Source: Rusavskia elegans (taxonomy: Eukaryota; Ascomycota; Lecanoromycetes; Teloschistales; Teloschistaceae). Taken from it: a DNA stretch of 64,000 nt. The first letter of the stretch is position 1. Each line of letters opens with the position of its first letter. Shown in pieces: positions 33,559-46,516 of this stretch. The position numbers and the translations under genes were made by a program. The stretch spans positions 224,970-288,969 of the forward strand of contig SAUG01000018.1 of NCBI GenBank assembly GCA_011316305.1. Direction: 5' to 3'. The notes under the pieces are model-generated. The model was not told the origin of the DNA and did not search any database. It saw nothing but the letters and a program-made list of their open reading frames with translations.

Positions 33559-34678
33559 CCCAAGCCAAAGTCAGAAAAGTGAAGTGAAGGATAAAAGGTT
33601 AGATAAAAGATATTTAGCTTCATACGGTTCTGCTTCGATAAATGGAGGGGCTTTTGATACTGAAGAAGTTCCGCCTTGGAGGAGGTGCCTGGCCGCGGGA
33701 GCAATTGGGTTGTCGCAGAGACGGCGTCGAAAATCCCATCGGATCAGCCTGCGCCGCAGTCATTGAGGCGTGTAGCCTTGGAGGTAGCCTTGGAGGTCGC
33801 CTTGGACGTGGCCTTGCGGGTCACTCTTGCTGGCGGAGGTTGCAAGTTCTCCGACGCCATCGCTTGCGACGTTTTGTTTCACTCGAACCAAGATGTCGCT
33901 TGTAGTTATTAAAATCGCACTCCTTGTAGAGTTTGCGAAACCTATTTTGTGTTCGTCAACGTCCTTTGTCCTGGTCGTTCAGTATCTTCGGATTCGTTCC
34001 AACATCCGCTGCAGTCGGTGCGTGTACTGCATTTATGTTCTGGGAGTGATACGCCAAAGAGTCCGGTGTTTGCTTTCCATGGATGATCTACACCAAGAAA
34101 TACAAAAACACTAAATATGACCGCATTCTAAGAACAGAGCCAACGCACCTATCATTGGCTAACCAATCTCAAAACGGGTTTACCTCGGTGTCCCCTGATT
34201 TTATCAAGAACGCTTATCCCAGGACACATCTCGCTTTGGGCACAGTAGGTAGAAAATAGTCAAGAGAGATGGATCAAGGTATTCTGGCTTGTAGGTATTA
34301 AACTCTGGAAACCGGGGAGGATCCAATTGTGCCAACGCCGGCACCAAAGCTCATATCCCATTTAGAGCTGGAAGGGTCTCACACCTCTTGGAAGACTCGA
34401 TTGAGGATGAGGTTGATGTAGGTTTTAATATGTCATCGGTGTGGTTGCTTTGCGATCTGTTGGATTGAGGGAAAAGAGAAAAAGGGGCTCCCCTTCGGAC
34501 TTAGCTCAGCGGGGTTAAGCCCCTTAATCTCCATCCGGAGACCCCGACGGACTTACCATGACTGTCTTGGCAGATCAAACCTTCGACTCTGCGAGGTATA
34601 TAAGACGAGCTTTTGACACTCCTGCAAGTTCCTAGATCCACAAGATAAACAGTCCAAAGATTCCATACTGACGCGCAA
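33559..34678. other. No intact gene; short Lys/Ala/Thr/Ser repeat reading on minus strand
   Basis: Minus strand 33870-33760 reads MASENLQPPPARVTRKATSK followed by ATSKATSKAT and RLNDCGAG-stop. The KATS repeats come from a 12-bp direct repeat (33775-33815). It resembles the basic start of a nuclear protein but stops after about 38 codons. A change of frame would continue as ADPMGFSTPSLRQPNCSRG. Nothing else is supported. The last ~100 bp before 34679 contains TATATAAG at 34598-34605, a reasonable core promoter for the dehydrogenase gene. Confidence 0.35.
34598..34605 (+). promoter_or_regulatory. TATA-like element of the short-chain dehydrogenase gene
   Basis: TATATAAG lies about 75 bp upstream of the ATG at 34679 in otherwise non-AT-rich sequence. 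Confidence 0.4.
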
Positions 34679-35551
34679 ATGCCCACGACTATGACAGAAA
34701 GCAAGAAACTCATTCTGATTACTGGGGGTACGTCCCTCGCTTCCATGGACAGCGAACAGGAATTGACCTTCTGTTTGCAGCCAACGGTGGAATCGGGTTC
34801 GAATTGGCTCGCCAGCTCCTTGCCGACTCCAACAAACATGTTCTACTTGGATCACGTTCGATTGAGAAGGGGGAGAGCGCCATCAAAGGATTACGATCCC
34901 AGCAACCCAAAGGAACAGTAGAACTTGTACAGGTTGACGTTACGCGCGAAGAGTCCGTTGCAGCAGCGGCCAAACAAGTCGAAAAGAATCACGGAAGGTA
35001 CGTAACCACGTCAAATACCCCTTACTCCTGGTTATCAGGTAGGCCCTGATCACGAGGACAGACTCGATGCACTAGTCAACAACGCCGGTATCGTTGGCAG
35101 CAATGGCACAAATGCTCAGCAGTTGACCGCCTGCCTGCAGACAAATGCAGTTGGCGCTCAGCTGATGGGAGACCACTTCGCACGACTACTTAGAAAATCT
35201 ACTGGAACGCCCCGTATCGTCAATGTCACAAGCGGTGCTGGCTCTATCAGTCTGCGCCTCGACCGCTCTCATCCAACGGCTGTTCTGAAAGCTACTCCAT
35301 ATCGGATCAGCAAGGCTGCTATGAACATGGTCGCTGCTTGCCAGTGTTACGACTTGGGTGAAGAAGGGTTTAAGATATTCATCTATGGTCCTGGGTATAC
35401 AGAGTCGAACTTGTCTGCTGCGAACAAGGTCGAATTGGGTGCAAAACCTACGAGCGAAGGGGTGGCACCGATGGTGGCGATGCTCAATGGAGAGAGAGAC
35501 GGAGATGCTGGGAAATACATTGAGTATGGATATGATTCCTTTCCATGGTAA
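34679..35551 (+). CDS. Short-chain dehydrogenase/reductase (251 aa)
   Basis: The model is join(34679..34727, 34781..34997, 35062..35551). The introns are 53 bp (GTACGT...TTGCAG) and 64 bp (GTACGT...GGACAG), and both keep the frame. The protein is a classical SDR. It starts MTESKKLILITGANGGIGFE, with the cofactor motif TGxxxGIG created across intron 1. The acidic/basic loop is GSRSIEKGES, and DVT follows at the end of beta-4. LVNNAG carries the structural NNAG, NVTSGAG the catalytic Ser region, and YRISKAAMN the YxxxK pair. It then has YGPGYTESNL (the PG motif) and a short C-terminus ending YDSFPW. An Arg after the second strand (GSRS) suggests NADPH. It resembles carbonyl-reductase-like SDRs; the substrate cannot be told. 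It is cytosolic, complete and the last intact gene before the AT-rich end. Confidence 0.92.
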
Positions 35552-36581
35552 GAGATTGCGATATGTTTGGGAAGACGTTAGGTCGTTGAAGATCGTTATG
35601 GGCATTTCAGAGAGAATTACATATGTGGTCCATTCAGCGATGGTACTCTAGCCCATACAATATCAGAAATCAAGTGGGTAATCGCCTTCTGCATGGCACT
35701 AAGAACAATGCAATTCCAAGCAAGTACAAGCTTCCAAGAAGTGTACACTCCTTCAAAATCAGAAAATATCATTTCTGTCCATACATCCAGCGCTCTACCG
35801 CAGTGGACCTCACAGATCGTCAACTATTATACAAGGGTCATGATCCGTGCACTTTATATTATTACTAATAAACACTTTAGTAGTGGTTTACTATATTAAA
35901 TTCTGGTTTACCTTTATTAACTATATAGATAATTAAAATTCTAAAAGTCTATTTTATTTTCCAGATAATTTCATTAAAGATCGGGTTATAATCCGCGTAT
36001 TCCACAGTATCACTAAAGTATTCTATAAAGAAAATTAAAATATTCTTTAGAGATTACTATTAAATTCCACGTTTATTAAATAGAATTCAATTAATCGGAA
36101 TACTAAATTACTATTCCGTTACTTTTTCTATTTTATATATTCTACAAAATTAGACTGGCCGTCGGATTTAATTTCGAACCGAATCGATTTCGATTTTTTT
36201 AGATACTAAACCGATTCGGTTCTAGATCGAATCTAGGTTCACGAGTTTAACCCGTTAAAACAGCTAAAATCTAGTATAAAAGTATAATTCTAGTATAAAA
36301 GAAATATCTATCTATTAAAAAATAATTTAATAATAGAAATAATATTATCTATATATATTATCTATAAATAAAATTAATTAATTTATTGTTTATTATATTA
36401 ATTATAGTATTATATAATAATAAATTTAGAATTTTACTATATATAAAAGGTTTAAAAGGTCGAGTTAAATTTCTATTAATTTCTATTTTATAACTTTATC
36501 TAATTTTTAGTTCTAATTTTAGAAATCGACCTATACCGTTTAACGGATCGGATCGAACCGACTCGTTAAAATTCGGATCGA

Positions 36582-36991
36582 TATTACGTTTACGATTCCA
36601 CGGAAATACTCTGAAAAATTAGTTAACTAAACGAAACTAAATATCTATAGCCGTCTATAGCCGCTATAGCCGACCTCTATAATAGGACTTTTAACGGACG
36701 GCTGTCTGTCGGTACTATCGCCTATTTTTATTATAAATATCGTTTTTTATTTTTATTAGATAGCTTCGTTCGTTAGTTATTAATATAATTATTAAATACC
36801 TTTAGTTATTTACTTTTTAATTACTTCTGTAATAAAGATATTTTATAATATTATTACTTTACTTTTATAGCTATATAGTATCAGTTACGATAACCTATAC
36901 TAGAACTCTTTTACTATTTAATAGTTCGAGCTATATCTACGGCTATAGCCAGACCCGAATATAACGCCCTTTAATATATAGAAACGTTATA
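36582..36991 (+). repeat. E2-family LTR, diverged subfamily, no paired LTR
   Basis: 410 bp beginning TATTACGTTTACG and ending AACGTTATA, homologous along its length to the other E2 LTRs but more diverged. The next 11 bases (TTTTAATAACT) match the start of E2 interiors, then similarity ends. It is therefore an LTR with a truncated interior rather than a clean solo LTR, and no TSD is seen. Confidence 0.7.
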
Positions 36992-37187
36992 TTTTAATAA
37001 CTCCGGAAAATAGGTAAAAATCGAATTTTTATTTAACTAACGTTATTTAGATAATCTATAGAAGTATTAGTTAATTCTACGACTACTAGGAATATTATAT
37101 CGGAAGATTATATAAAAAAATTCGACGTCCTTTTAACTAGAAAAACAGAACTTTACTTTATAGAAACTATTAATAGGATAAGATTCG

Positions 37188-37597
37188 TGTTACGTCTACG
37201 ATTCCACAGAGGTTCTCTAGAAAAATTAGTTAGGCAAGCAAGCCTAATTATCTATAGCCGTCTATAGCCGCTATAGCCGTTCCTTCTTACGGAACTTTTA
37301 GTAGATAGCTATCTATTAACTTTTACGGCTATTTTTACTATATATATTACTAATTACTTCTATAAATAGTTTCTTTTATTAGTTGTTAATATAATTATTA
37401 AATATATCTCTACTATTTTCTTTTTAATTACTTTATAATAAAGGTATTTAATAATATTATAACCGTACCTCTATAGCTATATAAAATTAGTTATAATAAT
37501 TTATTCTAGGATTCTTTTATTATTTAATAGCTCGGATTACGTCTATAGCTATAGTTAGGCTTAAATATAATACCTTCTAATATATAGAGACGTTATA
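37188..37597 (+). repeat. First LTR of the tandem E2 array
   Basis: 410 bp starting with the unmutated TGTTACGTC. Confidence 0.85.
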
Positions 37598-39654
37598 TTT
37601 TAATAATTTATTATATTTATTTTATTATCCCGATCTATAGATCGAAGCGATACTATTAAAGTAGTAATACTAAATATCTATAAAAGAAATAAAGGATTTT
37701 TAAAGCTATAGATTATTTAAATAAGTATCTACTTTATATTATATATAAACTAGTTTTCGAATAAAGTAGTTAAAGTTCTATTTATAATATTATATCTAGA
37801 AGAGACTATTTTTAATTAAATATAGCCTCGAATAGAAAATTATCTCGATAATCTAAAAAAATAAAAAGAAAATAAAATAGTATAAATTTTCTATACCTTT
37901 AGTAATTTTATTATAGCTATAAAAGAAGCCTTCGGAAATAATAATAAAAATAGGATAATAGATAGAAAACTAATAGTTTTAAAATAGTAGAAATTAATAG
38001 CTATTTATATTATTAAGTTTAGAATATTAGTTTATAAAATAGATTAGAAAAATTTAGCTTTAAAAGTTTATTTTTATAAAGAATTCTATATAAAAGTTAA
38101 AAAAACTATAGTAGTAATTAAAAAACTAGATTTATTAATAGATTTTCTCGAATTTATAATAAAAATCGTTACTAGATAGTATAAAATATATTTAGATAAA
38201 TAGACGTTTAGTAAAATAGGACCTATTAAAAAAAAGCTTAGAAGAAACCGGATAGAGCTTAATACTACTAAAATTAAAAAATTATAAACTAAAATTTATT
38301 ATTTATATAAAAAAATAGAATATATTAAAAAAAATTATCTAATTAAAGAAATAACTAAAGTAACTAAATATTTTTTTAATATAATAGAAAAATTATCTAA
38401 TAAATATATAGTAAAAAGCTAGTTAATTTACTATAATAATATTTATCCTATCTATTTATCGGATAAAAAAAAGATAGAATAGTATTTTAAAGAACTAAAA
38501 AAAATATAGAAAATAAAATTAATATTCGATTTTAAATTATATAAAATCGAAAAACCCTTTATAATAGTATTTAAAATTAAAATCGGAAGTTAATAAATAA
38601 TAGCTTTTATAAATAGAAAGGAAGATAATAAAGTTATAAAAAGATTCTATAATAAAATTAAAAAATATTTCTATAAATAAATAATAAAAGAAAATAGAAT
38701 CTTTAATATCGAAATTAAAATAAAATATAGATTAATTAGAATAATAAATTTTATTATAATCGAAAGTTAGAAAAGTTATATTATTTTAAAAAATAAATAG
38801 AAAAAATTAATTTTAAAAAGACTAATAGAAGGAAATACTATTAGTAAAAAAATAAAACTATAAATAATTTATTTTTTAGTCTATAATAATCTTTTATATA
38901 AAGAAATAGATATTAATTTAATAATAAACTATAAAGAAATTAAAAATTTAAACTAAAAATTTAAAGAAGGCGGAAACGTTTAGAAAATAAAAATTGAAAA
39001 AAAATACTCTTACTTTTTTTAATAATTTACTAAAAAATATAATAAAAGTAGAAAAATAATTTAAAAGCTTTAGATAAACTATATTAGAAAGATATATTAG
39101 AATATAGTTAAAGCTATAGATAAAATCGAATACTATAAACTAAACTAAATAGATTAAAATAAAGAAATACCGAATATAATACTAAGTATCTAACTAGAAA
39201 ACGATAAATTCGACTAGTATCTATTTTTATTATTATAGAATAAAATAGTAGCTAAAGAACTAAATTTAGCTAGACTATTAAAGGAATCGAAAATAATTAA
39301 TAATATAGATATATAATTTAGAAACTAAAGATAGTAGAAAAAAAACTTTTTATTAGATCTTTTTTATAAATCTATAGTTTCTAGAAATTAAAAAAAGTTA
39401 ATCTTTTTTAAAAACCGATCCAGATTATCCGAACTAATTATAGATATTAATCTAATAGACGCTTTTTATATAGCTAGCGTAAAACTAATAGAGAAATAAA
39501 ATATAACCGGATTATTAAATTTATTAAAATAAAGAAATACGTATTATTTCTAAATAATAAAACTATTTTTATATTTATTTAAAATATAATAATAAATAAT
39601 AAAACGCTTTTATTTACTAAAAAACCGGTAGAAATCCGATTTCTAGGCTAGATA

Positions 39655-40064
39655 TATTACGTCTACGACTCTATAGAAATTCTCTGAAAGGATTAGTTAG
39701 ATAAGCGAGCCTAATTATCTATAGCCGCCTATAGCCGCTATAGCCGTTCTTCCTAATAGGACTTTTAGTAGACGGCTATCTATCGGCTTTTATAGCTATT
39801 TTTACTATATATATCGCTTATTACTCCTATAGATATTTTCTTTTATTAGTTATTAATATAATTATTAAATACGTTTCTACTATTCTCTTTTTAATTACTT
39901 TATAATAAAGATACCTCGTAATATTATAACTATACTTCTATAGCTATATAGGATTTATTATAATAATCTATACTAGAATTCCCTTACTATTTAATAGTTC
40001 GGACTATATCTACGGCTATTACTAGGCTCGAGTATAACGCCTTCTAATATATAGAAATATTATA
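39655..40064 (+). repeat. Second LTR of the tandem E2 array
   Basis: 410 bp starting TATTACGTCTACG and ending AATATTATA, followed directly by a second interior. Confidence 0.85.
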
Positions 40065-41018
40065 TTTTAATAATTTACTATATTAGTCTCGTTATCTCGA
40101 CCTATAGATCGAAGTAATACTATTAAAGTAGTAATACTAAATATCTATTAAGAAAATAAAGAATCTTTAAAGCTATAGATTATTTAGATAAGTATCTACT
40201 TCGTATTATATATAAACTAGTTTCTAAATAAAATAGTTAAAGTTCTATTTATAATATTATATCTAAAAAGGGCTATTTTTAATTAAATATAGCTTCGAGT
40301 AGAAAATTACCTCGATAACCCGGAAGGATAGAAAAAAGATAAAATATTATAGATCTTTTATACCTTCGGTAATCTTATTATAGCTATAAAAGAAGCTTTC
40401 GGAAATAATAATAAAGATAGGATAATAGATAGGAAATAAATAGTTCTAAAATAGTAGAAATTAATAATTATCTATATTATTTAGTTTAGAATATTAGTTT
40501 ATAAAATAGACTAGGATAATTTAGTTCTAAAAGTTTACTTCTATAAAAGATTCTAGATAAAAATTAAAAAAACTATAATAGCGATCGAAGAACTAGATTT
40601 ACTAGTAGATTTTAATAAATTTATAATAAAGATCGATACTAGATAATATAAAATATACTTAGATAAATAGGCGCTTAATAAAATAGGACCTATTAAAAGA
40701 AAGCCTAGAAGAAACCCGATAGAATTTAATATTACTAAGACTAAAAGATAATAAATTAAAGCTTATTATTTATATAAAAAAAGGGGATATTTTAAAAAAA
40801 ATTATCTAACTAAAGAGGTAATTAAAGTAACTAAATACTTTTTTAAAATAATAGAAAAAATATTTAATAAATATATAGTAAAAAGCTGGTTAGCCTATTA
40901 TAATAATAATTACCCTATCTATCTATCGAATAAAGAAGGAATAGAATAATACTTTAAAGAACTAAAGAAAGCGTATAAAACGAAACTAATATTCGATTTT
41001 AAACTATTCCAAAAAACT

Positions 41019-41044
41019 AATTGGAATCTACGTAGACTCCAATT
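41019..41044. repeat. 26-bp near-perfect palindrome
   Basis: AATTGGAATCTACG followed by TAGACTCCAATT is self-complementary except for one A/C pair, which a single transition would explain. It lies 13 bp after the broken end of the second E2 interior. Confidence 0.7.
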
Positions 41045-41199
41045 ATTTATTAGTGATATATCCTGCGTAAACAACGGTATACGTCAGAATAGGAAGGTAT
41101 ATTCTATTTAATTTCGTAATAGAATCTAATTACTATATACCCCGAATATAAAATTATTTATATAGGAAAAGTTATTTAATAGCTTCGAAATTCTAAACT

Positions 41200-41960
41200 C
41201 TAGCTATTATAAAGACTTTAAAGTATAGTAGTAGCTAGAGGTAACTTATTCGTCTTATAGTATTTAAGGTATCTGCCTGCCCTACGATTACGCCTATATA
41301 TAGACGAATATCTTTACCTTCCAGTTAATTACTTTATAATTAACTATCTAGATAAATCGATTATTAGCTTATATATAGTAACTTCTATCTATCGTAATAA
41401 TTCTAAAATACGAGTATTCCGGGGTATTACTCGTTATATAGTAATCGAGCTATTTACCTGCCCTGCGATTACGCACGTATATAGATAAATATATTTACCT
41501 TTTAACTAACTACCTAATATTAAATTATTTAGATAGTTCGATCGCTAGCCTTAGTATTATAGCTTTTATCTATCGTAAAGATTTTAATATATAGTAGTTA
41601 CTAGGTATTATTTATCGTATTATATTCGAGTCCTTTATCTACCCTATAATTACGCCCGTATATAGATAAATACCTTTATCTTCTAGCTAACTATCTAATA
41701 ACTAGCCGTTTAGATAATTCGACTACTAGTTTAGGAACTATAACTACTATCTATTAAAAAGATATAGAGTATAGTAGTAGCCGGATATAACTTAGTCGTT
41801 ATATAGTATTTATACTATCCGCCTGCTTTAGGACTACGCCTATATATAGACGAATACCGTTTCTTTCTAATTAACTATCTAATAATCGACCGTTTAGATT
41901 ATTTGATTACTAGCTTAAATATAGTAACTTCTATCTACCGTAATAATTATAAAGTACGAG
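41200..41960. repeat. Tandem array, about four units of ~182 bp
   Basis: The landmark 'GATTACGCC...TATATAGA' recurs at about 41288, 41470, 41650 and 41834, spaced about 182 bp apart. Each is preceded by CTGCC/TACCC and followed by the same kind of AT-rich spacer with TTAGATA and CTATCTA. Copies differ mainly by C/T and G/A. No coding potential. Confidence 0.75.
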
Positions 41961-44900
41961 TCTATAGATATAGGTATATAGCGCTAGTTACGTAGTTTCC
42001 GGCTAGTTATATAATATAGCGCTAGTTATATAGCTTAGCCTAATAGGCCTAGAGTTTATTTTTTAACGCCGAGTATTTCGTAAATATAATAACCGAATAT
42101 AATATTTTAGTTATTTAACGTAATAATTTACTATATACTATAAAATATATAGGATTTAAATACTATAGCGGTAATAGTATATTAGAAAAATAGATAGTAT
42201 ATATTTAATCGGTTCGTCTATTTTAATATTTTTATTAATTTAAAATTACTAGCTAAGCTTTTAATATTACTATATTTTTCTACGGAAATTAAAAGCGGAC
42301 TAAAAAAATATAAAAATTTCCGTTTCTACCGAATATTAAAATCTATACTAATAGCTATTTAAATAGTATTTAATTCCTAGTTCGATATAAATATTTAGCT
42401 TTAAAATATTAACTAAAATAATATTTAATTATATAATATAAAAAATATTATCTAAAAAATATTTTTTTTATAACTTTTAAATTTCTTATTTAAAATAGTT
42501 AGCTATCTATAAAGATTTACTTTATTAATTAGTATAAAACTATTACGCCCGCTAGTATATTACGTCTAATTATTACGTTATTAATTTTAAACGATTCTTT
42601 CTAGAAATCTATAGTCTATAGAATAGCTTTTTTATAAATTCTTTTCTTTTTATTAAAGCCGGTTTTTATATATTATCTATACGGCTATTTTTTTCTAAAA
42701 GTTTATTTAAAAATTTAAATAAAGTAGTAATTATAGTAATTATTAATTTTTAGTCGATAAGTTTCTATATAGCGATATAACGTAGAATTATCTAAATAGA
42801 TTTTTCTTTATTTTATATTAAGATATTATTTATTAAAATACGAAATTATTTTATTACTAAATTAATACGATACTCTAATATATCTATACCGAAAATTCTC
42901 TAATAACTTCTATTTATAATATTATTTCGAATTTTTTAATCTAACTATATTTCTAATTAATATAATATAGATTTATTTTTAAATTAGATATAGCTTATTT
43001 TATCGATATAGACGATTTTTTCTAATTATATTCCCGTTCGCTTTATATAATCTTTATCTTTTTTAAAAAGAATAAAAATAGTAATTAGTATTAATTTCTG
43101 CTTTTTTTATAGTTTTATTTCTATAATATCCTTTTCTATTATATAATAATTATTTTTTTTAGAAATTAGCTTTTTTTCTAATACTATTTCTTTATATTTA
43201 AATATATTAACTAATACCTCGTAAATATATAAAGATTTTAAAAAGAATATTTATATTAGAGCTAAATTTTATCTAGTTTTTCGAAAGTTATAATATATTA
43301 AAGGTATATAGTATCGAAATCTATATTAGTATCGACGTTTTTATTTACTATATTTTTTAAATCTATATCGGAACTTCTATTCGTATATTAATAAATATTC
43401 TAAAGAAATATTTAAATTATATAAAATCTTTTAGATAAATAGTATCTATCGTATAATTAGATCGAAGGTAAAAATATTAAAAATAATAAATATATATTAT
43501 TGGCTTAATCGTACTATCTATAAAGATATAGTTTCTCTATAAAATAAATTTAAGTCAAATTTAGTACTGAAATTATAGATTTTAGTTATATATTCTATTT
43601 TAATAATTCTTCTATAGATAATTAAATATAGATTTCTTTTTTTTAATTTAACGTTATCGGGCGATTTATATTTCTATTCTATTTATTATTATAGTTTTAA
43701 ATTTTACGATAAATAAATAACTTAATATAATATTAGAATTTAGTTTAAACGATTTAGAGTTTTAATTATATTTCGGCTAATATTATTATAATATTTTTAT
43801 ATTTACGGAAACGATTTAATATTTTGGATTTATTAGCAGAATATTTATTTTAAAAATATTAAATATATTTAGATTATATAATAGATTTTATCTCTAGTAG
43901 TATTTTAGTAATAGACTATCTCTTTTTTAATTTTAACTATTTTATATACGATATACTAATCTAATTAATTTTTCTATTCGAATTTATTATCCTAATACTA
44001 TCTATCTACTTAATACTTTAGTAATCCGGCGATCGAAACTAATTATATATCTTTTTTTTTTCCGGCTATATTATTTACTACTAGTTATTCGAAATATATT
44101 CGTAGTTCTATAATCTTATATAGAGTTTTTATTATATTATCGGCTATATATAATTATTAATAGATAGTAGAAAATAGTATTAAATAGATAGAATTAAAAA
44201 TATAAAGATAATATATCTAGATTTTTATAATAGATTTAAAAAATCTAATAATTATAGATTATATAGAATTTCGATACTATATATAGATTAAATTTTATAT
44301 ACTTTAATTAAAAATCGGTTCTATATTACTATCTAATTATTATAGTAAAATCTCTATATTCGTTTCGTTTTAATAATATAAAATAGAATATATACGGAAA
44401 AAAAACAACTATACGATATTAATATAATTATCTTTTTATTAAAATAATTTTACGAATCTATTTTTAATCCTTTAAATCTATTTCGATATATAGTAAAAGG
44501 TTAACTTAATATCTATTATTTAATAAAAGTCTATTTAATATTCTAAGAATTCTTGTTTATAATTAATATATACTAGTCGTTTATTTTATTTATTAATTAA
44601 CTATATTTATTTTAATCGAGACTAGTTTACTTTTATTAGTAGAATTAAAAGATATATCGTTATTAAATACTATACGATACTTTAAATATCTATTTTTCTA
44701 CTATTATTTCTTTTAAATAATTTAATATCTGAAAGATACGGGTACCTAACTATATCTATATACTTTATCGAAATTATAATTTAGTTAGCGATATACCCGT
44801 CGCGATTTAGTATCGATAAATTTATATTATATAGATAAAACTAGTAGTTATATCCCGATTATATAATAATTAAATATATCTAGAATTTACGGATTATTTT

Positions 44901-45500
44901 TAATTTAACTTTTTAAATCGATCTCGCTAACGTTAAATATTCTTTTAAAGTTAACTAAAAGATTATCGGCTATTTAAAAAACTTCGAATAGAATTTTTTA
45001 TTTCTATTTTACTATTTTTTTTTTCTATTATATTCTATTTTTTTTTCTTTATTATTTAGTTTTAATTTTAATTAATATTCGATAAATAATTTAAGTATTT
45101 AACTAATATACTAGTATTAAATAGGCGGTAGTAAATAGAATTAGAATCCTAGTTAAATAATATAAATTATAGTTTATTAGAAATTTAATTTAAATCTGTT
45201 TACTAATTATAATATAATATATTCTTTTCTAGATAAACTCTAAAGGGCCTATAGGCGTAGATATATTTTATAACGATTATATAATACCGCTAGATTAGAT
45301 TTAGTATATAAAAAACCTTAGCGTATAAATTATATTAATCGGTTTTTCTACTATAGATTTCTATATATTATTTTAGAATTATCGATTTTTATAAAATCTA
45401 TATAATATTTCCTTTCTAGAGATTTAGATCTATATTATATCTACCCCCGCTTTATAATATATTATATATATTACCGATCTTCTACTACTCGTTTATATAA
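41961..45500. other. AT-rich, unassigned; long low-stop minus-strand stretches
   Basis: No LTR or known domain recognised. If TAA/TAG are read as former Gln/Trp codons, the minus strand is open for long stretches at about 42.5-43.3 kb (e.g. FGIDILEYRINLVIK, LIKRKEFIKKLFYRL). This suggests a decayed coding element of unknown type. Confidence 0.35.
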
Positions 45501-46106
45501 TCTACTAGTATATTATATAGCCCGGTAAAATTAAATAGTATTTCTTAGGTCTCTAGTATTACTTCTATAGAAAAATTATTTATAAAATCATCGTAACTAT
45601 CGCCGGCTAGAATAATATTATCTATAGGACCGTCGATCTTCCGACGATATCTTTTATTAAATAACTGTTTGTAGAACTTTAGATCTACTATAATAGACGC
45701 CTTTATTATACTATAGGCGACTATATTTTTATCTATCGTACTACCGAAACTTTCCGTAAATACTTCGGTATTAAATATTATTTTTCTAAGTATCTCTATA
45801 AAAGGAGACTATCTAAATCAAGCTTCTAATATCCGGGAACCTCTAAGGATATTTAGAAATCTAACCTTTAGATAATAGTTATTTATTAAAAATTTACTCC
45901 TAGTTACCGTAGGTTTTTATACTTTCGGGTACTTTAGCTAGATAATCTTTCTAGCTAGATTGCCGAAGAAAAGTTAGCTTTTTAATAGATACGCGCTATC
46001 TAAGTACTAGATAATCGAATTATATAATAACTCGTCTAATAGTATTCGAAGATTTCGGAAAATACTAGTCGCGAATCTAATTAATAGGTCGAGTATACTA
46101 GATAGT

Positions 46107-46516
46107 TGTTACGTCCGCGATTCCACAGAAGTTCTATAGAGGGATTGGTTAAGCAAGCGAGTCTAATTATCTATAGCCGCCTATAGCCGATATAGCCGTT
46201 CCTTTAAATAGGACTTTTAGTAGATAGCTACCTGTCGGCTTTTATAGCTACTTTTACTATATATATCGCTTATTATTCCTATAGATAGTTTCTTTTATTA
46301 GTTATTAATATAATTATTAAATATATTTCTACTATTTTCTTTTTAATTACTTTATAATAAAAATACTTTATAATATTATAACCGTACTTCAATAGATATA
46401 TAGTATTAGTTATAATAATTTATACTAGAATTCCTTTACTATTTAATAGTTCGGACTATATCTATAGCTATAGCTAGATTTAAGTATAATACCTTCTAAT
46501 ATATAGGGACGTTATA
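46107..46516 (+). repeat. Left LTR of E2 copy c
   Basis: 410 bp starting TGTTACGTCCGCG. Confidence 0.88.

Larger units (their letters stand above)
37188..41006 (+). mobile_element. Rearranged tandem E2 copies (LTR-interior-LTR-interior)
   Basis: LTR 37188-37597, interior 37598-39654, LTR 39655-40064, then a second interior 40065-41006 that stops abruptly. Both interiors start like copy a and encode the same degenerate Gag. The first interior lacks the last ~470 bp and the purine tract: it jumps into the next LTR at a shared TTACG (copy a has ...TTATTACGAATTT at the corresponding point, near 17375). The second interior ends within the post-gag part and joins unrelated sequence at about 41007. 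No TSD pair exists, consistent with recombination after insertion. Confidence 0.75.

Noticed and set aside
41200..41960. Regularly spaced repeats that could suggest a CRISPR-like array
   Set aside because: The ~182-bp units are similar along their whole length, there are no unique spacers, and the genome is eukaryotic.
45650..46100. Minus-strand helicase-like or coding reading of this stretch
   Set aside because: The plus-strand frame has fewer non-RIP stops and continues in frame across the E2 insertion into 49463 onwards.
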